From: Chlorobiota bacterium | GTDB lineage: Bacteria > Bacteroidota > Bacteroidia > Bacteroidales > JAADGE01 | Direction of reading: 5' to 3' | DNA length: 10,288 bases | NCBI GenBank assembly: GCA_013153575.1 | Contig: JAADEE010000274.1 | Location: 1 to 10,288 of the forward strand | Part shown: positions 8,114 to 10,288 of the stretch, one piece after another | How positions within the stretch are numbered: position 1 is the stretch's first letter | Layout of the letters: every line of letters starts with the position of its first letter | Made by a program: the position numbers and the translations under genes | Notes under the pieces: generated by a model | Database searches by the model: none | The model's input: the letters and a program-made list of their open reading frames with translations, nothing else | Told to the model about the DNA's origin: nothing

Positions 8114-8157
8114 ATTTTCTAAATCTTAAAGATTTAGCAAATCTGATTTAAGAAAAT
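8114..8157. repeat. Nested inverted repeats between batD and batE
   Basis: The inner perfect palindrome CTAAATCT / AGATTTAG (8119-8126 and 8130-8137) has a TAA loop. An outer pair, ATTTTCT (8114-8120) and AGAAAAT (8151-8157), encloses it. There is no T-run directly after the inner hairpin, so a terminator is unlikely. It may be an RNA processing or stabilising structure, or a copy of a dispersed repeat. It fills most of the 67-base gap before batE. Confidence 0.55.
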
Positions 8158-8167
8158 ATTAGATACA

Positions 8168-8929
8168 ATGAAAAAAATAATAATCATAATATCCATAATA
8201 ATTATAAATTTTCCTGTTTTTTCAGGGAATCAAGATTTTGAGCAAAAATTCAAACAAGCAAATGAATTATATTCTCAAAATAAATTTGAAGATGCTTTAA
8301 ACTTGTATCAAGAAATTATTGATGCAAATTATGTTTCAGAAAATTTATTTTATAATATGGCAAATACTTGCTACCGACTTAATAAAATAGGCGAAAGTAT
8401 TTACTATTATGAAAAAGCATTAATGCTGAACCCAAGTAATGAAGATGCAAAATACAATTTAGATTTAGCAAATTTACGAGTTAAAAATCGTCCTGCAATA
8501 CTTCCACAAAATGCAATAGCAAGTTTCTTTAAAGATTTAATATTTTTTGCATCGGCAAATTTTTGGGCATATTTAGCATTATTTTTATTTATTGTATTTT
8601 TAGTAACATTTTTCATTTATATAAAATCTCAAACCTCAAAAGAAAAGAAATTATACTTTTTAGTATCAATTATTATTTTGTTCTTTTCAATATCTTCAAT
8701 GATATTTATGCAATATCAAACACAAGTTTTAAATTCTCATAATATTGCAATAGTTATTGAAAATGAGGCAGATGCAAAAAGTTCACCTGATGAAAAATCA
8801 AATACCTTATTTAAAGTTTATGAAGGCTTTAAAGTTGAAATAGAAAATAAAAATGGAGCTTGGGCAGAAATTAAACTTACCGATGGAAAAAAAGCTTGGA
8901 TAAAAAATGAATATTTAAAAACTCTTTAA
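8168..8929 (+). CDS. batE: BatE-like membrane protein: TPR, two membrane helices, SH3-like domain
   Basis: This 253-residue protein has the standard BatE order. A hydrophobic export signal (1-20) precedes TPR repeats (about 23-98, with FYNMANTCYRLNKIGESIYYYEKAL). Two transmembrane helices follow (about 130-153 and 164-184), then a C-terminal bacterial SH3-like domain (about 195-250) with VYEGFKVEIENKNGAWAEIKL and a closing KAWIKNEYLKTL. BatE is thought to act in the envelope-bound Bat complex. Bacterial SH3 domains often contact peptidoglycan or other proteins. With the signal removed and two helices, both the TPR and SH3 parts would face the periplasm. It lies directly after batD, separated by the inverted repeats, and its stop codon touches the start of the next small gene. 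Confidence 0.88.
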   Translation: MKKIIIIISIIIINFPVFSGNQDFEQKFKQANELYSQNKFEDALNLYQEIIDANYVSENLFYNMANTCYRLNKIGESIYYYEKALMLNPSNEDAKYNLDLANLRVKNRPAILPQNAIASFFKDLIFFASANFWAYLALFLFIVFLVTFFIYIKSQTSKEKKLYFLVSIIILFFSISSMIFMQYQTQVLNSHNIAIVIENEADAKSSPDEKSNTLFKVYEGFKVEIENKNGAWAEIKLTDGKKAWIKNEYLKTL

Positions 8930-9118
8930 ATGACAGAAAAACAAGTTAAAATAGCTCGAATATTTATGTTAATTTTAGGAATTGTTTTTTTGCTTTCAGG
9001 AATAATTGTTCTTTTGGCAGGAAAAGGAAACTTTAAAGAAACTTTAATTGATAATTTTCATTTCTTTGTAACAGGCAGCATTTTAACTTTTCTTGGCTTA
9101 ACTTGGAGAAAAAAATAA
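8930..9118 (+). CDS. Small two-helix membrane protein following batE
   Basis: This 62-residue protein is not assigned to a named family. It has two hydrophobic segments (about 10-29 and 42-57) joined by a short polar loop containing GKGNFKETLIDN, and a basic C-terminus (WRKK). A hairpin with both ends in the cytoplasm is therefore likely. Its ATG follows the batE stop with no gap (TAAATG), which suggests translational coupling and a link to the Bat complex. It is the last gene before a strong hairpin terminator. The coding call rests on codon pattern, hydrophobic periodicity and tight coupling. Confidence 0.75.
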   Translation: MTEKQVKIARIFMLILGIVFLLSGIIVLLAGKGNFKETLIDNFHFFVTGSILTFLGLTWRKK

Positions 9119-9166
9119 TAAAAATATATTTTATTTCGTTTTTAACAGTCAAATAGTCAGATGTTT

Positions 9167-9196
9167 AAAAATATTTGGAATTTCCAAATATTTTTT
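9167..9196 (+). terminator. AT-rich hairpin terminator ending the bat gene group
   Basis: Perfect 14-bp arms (AAAAATATTTGGAA at 9167-9180, complement at 9182-9195) end in a run of six T residues (9191-9196). Allowing for a loop, the RNA stem would be about 12 bp. The A-run on the left side means it could also act on the opposite strand. It lies 49 bases past the last bat-group gene. Confidence 0.7.
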
Positions 9197-9205
9197 ATAT
9201 AATTG
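9174..9205 (+). promoter_or_regulatory. Likely Bacteroidota promoter for the OmpA-like gene
   Basis: TTTG at 9174-9177 and TATAATTG at 9198-9205 (one mismatch to TAnnTTTG) are separated by 20 bases, the normal spacing for Bacteroidota housekeeping promoters. Transcription would start near 9210, leaving about 15 bases before the ATG at 9225. The upstream box lies within the terminator hairpin. Confidence 0.45.
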
Positions 9206-9224
9206 CATATAAATATTCTGCATT

Positions 9225-9815
9225 ATGAACAAAACATCAGCTTTTTTCTCTGCTATTCTATTAGTTTGGATGTCTGGCTCAACTTACTGGTATGTTTGCA
9301 AAATAAAAAAAGATTGCGAAAAAAAACAGACAAAAGAAATTATATCGGAAAATAAAATCCCGCCTAAAATAAAAGAAGAAATAAAAGACACTTTAAAAAT
9401 TAGTGCAGATACTTTATCACTTAAAGATGATGATAATATTGCAAAAAAAGAAGAATTTAAAGAAGAACTTCTGCAAGGTTATACTATGTATAATTTTCCT
9501 AAAAATTCTACTTCAAATAAAATAGACGATGATTTCAAAAAGTTTGCCGATGAATTAAGTGATTTTCTTTCAAATAATCCTGATTTTTATGTTGAAATAA
9601 CAGGTTATACCGATAATACAGGTAGTGAAAAAACTAATTTATATTTTGGAAAGAAAAGAGCAAACTTTGTTAAAAATAAATTAGTTGCAAGTGGTATTGC
9701 CCAAGAAGTATTTATTGTAAAAACAATGGGTGAAGCAAATCCTATTGCATCAAACGAAACAGAAGAAGGAAGGTTAAAAAACAGAAGAGTAATTATAAAA
9801 ATAACTAAAAAATAA
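9225..9815 (+). CDS. Membrane-anchored OmpA-like peptidoglycan-binding protein
   Basis: This 196-residue protein has an uncleaved-looking N-terminal membrane segment (about 6-24) followed by CKIKKDCEKK, with two cysteines at 25 and 31. A charged Lys/Glu-rich linker (about 32-85) leads to a C-terminal OmpA domain (about 86-196). That domain shows GYTDNTG with D130 and GKKRANFV with R145. These are 15 residues apart, as in the Asp/Arg pair that binds diaminopimelate in OmpA proteins, and the domain closes with EEGRLKNRRVII. It therefore probably tethers the envelope to peptidoglycan. There is no beta-barrel, so it is not a porin-type OmpA. It starts a new transcription unit after the terminator and is followed 5 bases later by a membrane coiled-coil gene, probably in the same operon. 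Confidence 0.88.
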   Translation: MNKTSAFFSAILLVWMSGSTYWYVCKIKKDCEKKQTKEIISENKIPPKIKEEIKDTLKISADTLSLKDDDNIAKKEEFKEELLQGYTMYNFPKNSTSNKIDDDFKKFADELSDFLSNNPDFYVEITGYTDNTGSEKTNLYFGKKRANFVKNKLVASGIAQEVFIVKTMGEANPIASNETEEGRLKNRRVIIKITKK

Positions 9816-9820
9816 ATAAT

Positions 9821-10288
9821 ATGGGAGGTCACATTTTTGAAATTGTCGTAATGCTATTAGTAGCTGCAATTATAGGTTTTTTAATTGCTTGGTTTTGGAA
9901 AAACGATATTATAAGGAAGTTAGAAACTTATATAATATCATTAGAAGATAAAAACAATAGACTTCAAACTGAATTATCAGAACAAGAAGAAAAACTTATA
10001 GATTGCCAAACAAAATTAAAGAAACTTGAAGCAGATAAGCAAAGTATAGAAAAATTATTAGTAGAATGTCAAGGTAATTTAATTGTTGCAGATGTAAATT
10101 TAGCAAAAAAAGAAATTGATGTAGAAGAATGTGCAGATGATAACGGAGATAAGGAAAACACTAAAATGTCAAAAGAAGACGAAGCTTTAAATAGAATTAA
10201 AGCAAAAGCCGAAAAAGTTGATTTTACAAGAATAGGAATAGCAGGAGAAGCCGAAAAAGATGATTTAAAATTAATTAAAGGAATAGGA
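9821..10288 (+). CDS. Membrane-anchored coiled-coil protein with start of a helix-hairpin-helix-like motif, 3' partial
   Basis: The frame is open from ATG 9821 to the right edge (156 codons). A single N-terminal membrane helix (about 6-26, ending AWFWKND) is followed by a Leu/Glu/Lys heptad-rich region (about 30-90) typical of a coiled coil. An acidic spacer, a region with VDFTRIGIAGEAEKDD, and finally LKLIKGIG at the edge come next. The pattern LKxIxGIG usually opens a helix-hairpin-helix-type domain found at the C-terminus of such Bacteroidota proteins, but the rest is outside the window, so this is tentative. It follows the OmpA-like gene by 5 bases with no Shine-Dalgarno, which suggests co-expression. 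The function is unknown. Confidence 0.8.
   Translation, partial: MGGHIFEIVVMLLVAAIIGFLIAWFWKNDIIRKLETYIISLEDKNNRLQTELSEQEEKLIDCQTKLKKLEADKQSIEKLLVECQGNLIVADVNLAKKEIDVEECADDNGDKENTKMSKEDEALNRIKAKAEKVDFTRIGIAGEAEKDDLKLIKGIG

Overview
The window looks like an AT-rich chromosomal segment of a member of the Bacteroidota, most likely an uncultured or environmental lineage. The reasons are a strong bias to A/T-ending codons, no Shine-Dalgarno sequences before the starts, near-matches to the Bacteroidota promoter signature (TAnnTTTG, with upstream TTTG), export signals ending in the SFSQ/KAQ style of this phylum, and gene content typical of the group. All genes lie on the + strand. No tRNA, rRNA, CRISPR array, insertion sequence or phage gene was seen. 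No stretch longer than about 130 bases lacks a gene.

Layout. (1) Positions 1-3147: the 3' part of a large exported TPR protein ending in a CHAT caspase-like protease domain; its start lies left of the window. (2) 3230-4534: a phenylacetate-CoA-ligase-like adenylate-forming enzyme, with its own likely promoter next to an 11-bp AT-only inverted repeat. (3) 4622-4654: a G/C-rich, partly palindromic dispersed-type repeat that is also a G-quadruplex motif on the + strand. (4) 4664-9118: a Bat (Bacteroides aerotolerance) gene group. It holds batC with an inserted block of thrombospondin type 3 calcium-binding repeats, a stand-alone BatD N-terminal domain, a full BatD that looks like a lipoprotein with a C-terminal membrane segment, batE, and a small two-helix membrane protein whose ATG abuts the batE stop. 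The von Willebrand A-domain genes batA and batB and the usual moxR/DUF58 genes are not here. (5) 9167-9205: a strong AT-rich hairpin terminator whose right half overlaps a likely promoter. (6) 9225-10288: a membrane-anchored OmpA-like peptidoglycan-binding protein, then a membrane/coiled-coil protein cut by the right edge just as a helix-hairpin-helix-like motif begins.

How they may work together. Most products act at or outside the cytoplasmic membrane. In other Bacteroidota, BatC, BatD and BatE are thought to form a periplasm-facing membrane complex with the vWA proteins BatA/BatB and the AAA+ ATPase MoxR. Here the partners must be encoded elsewhere or be dispensable. The OmpA-like and coiled-coil proteins form a separate envelope-related pair. 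I see no compelling evidence for a wholly new system. The best leads are the remodelled Bat cluster (split BatD, calcium repeats in BatC, lipidated BatD) and the exported CHAT protease with a regular cysteine ladder in its TPR array.
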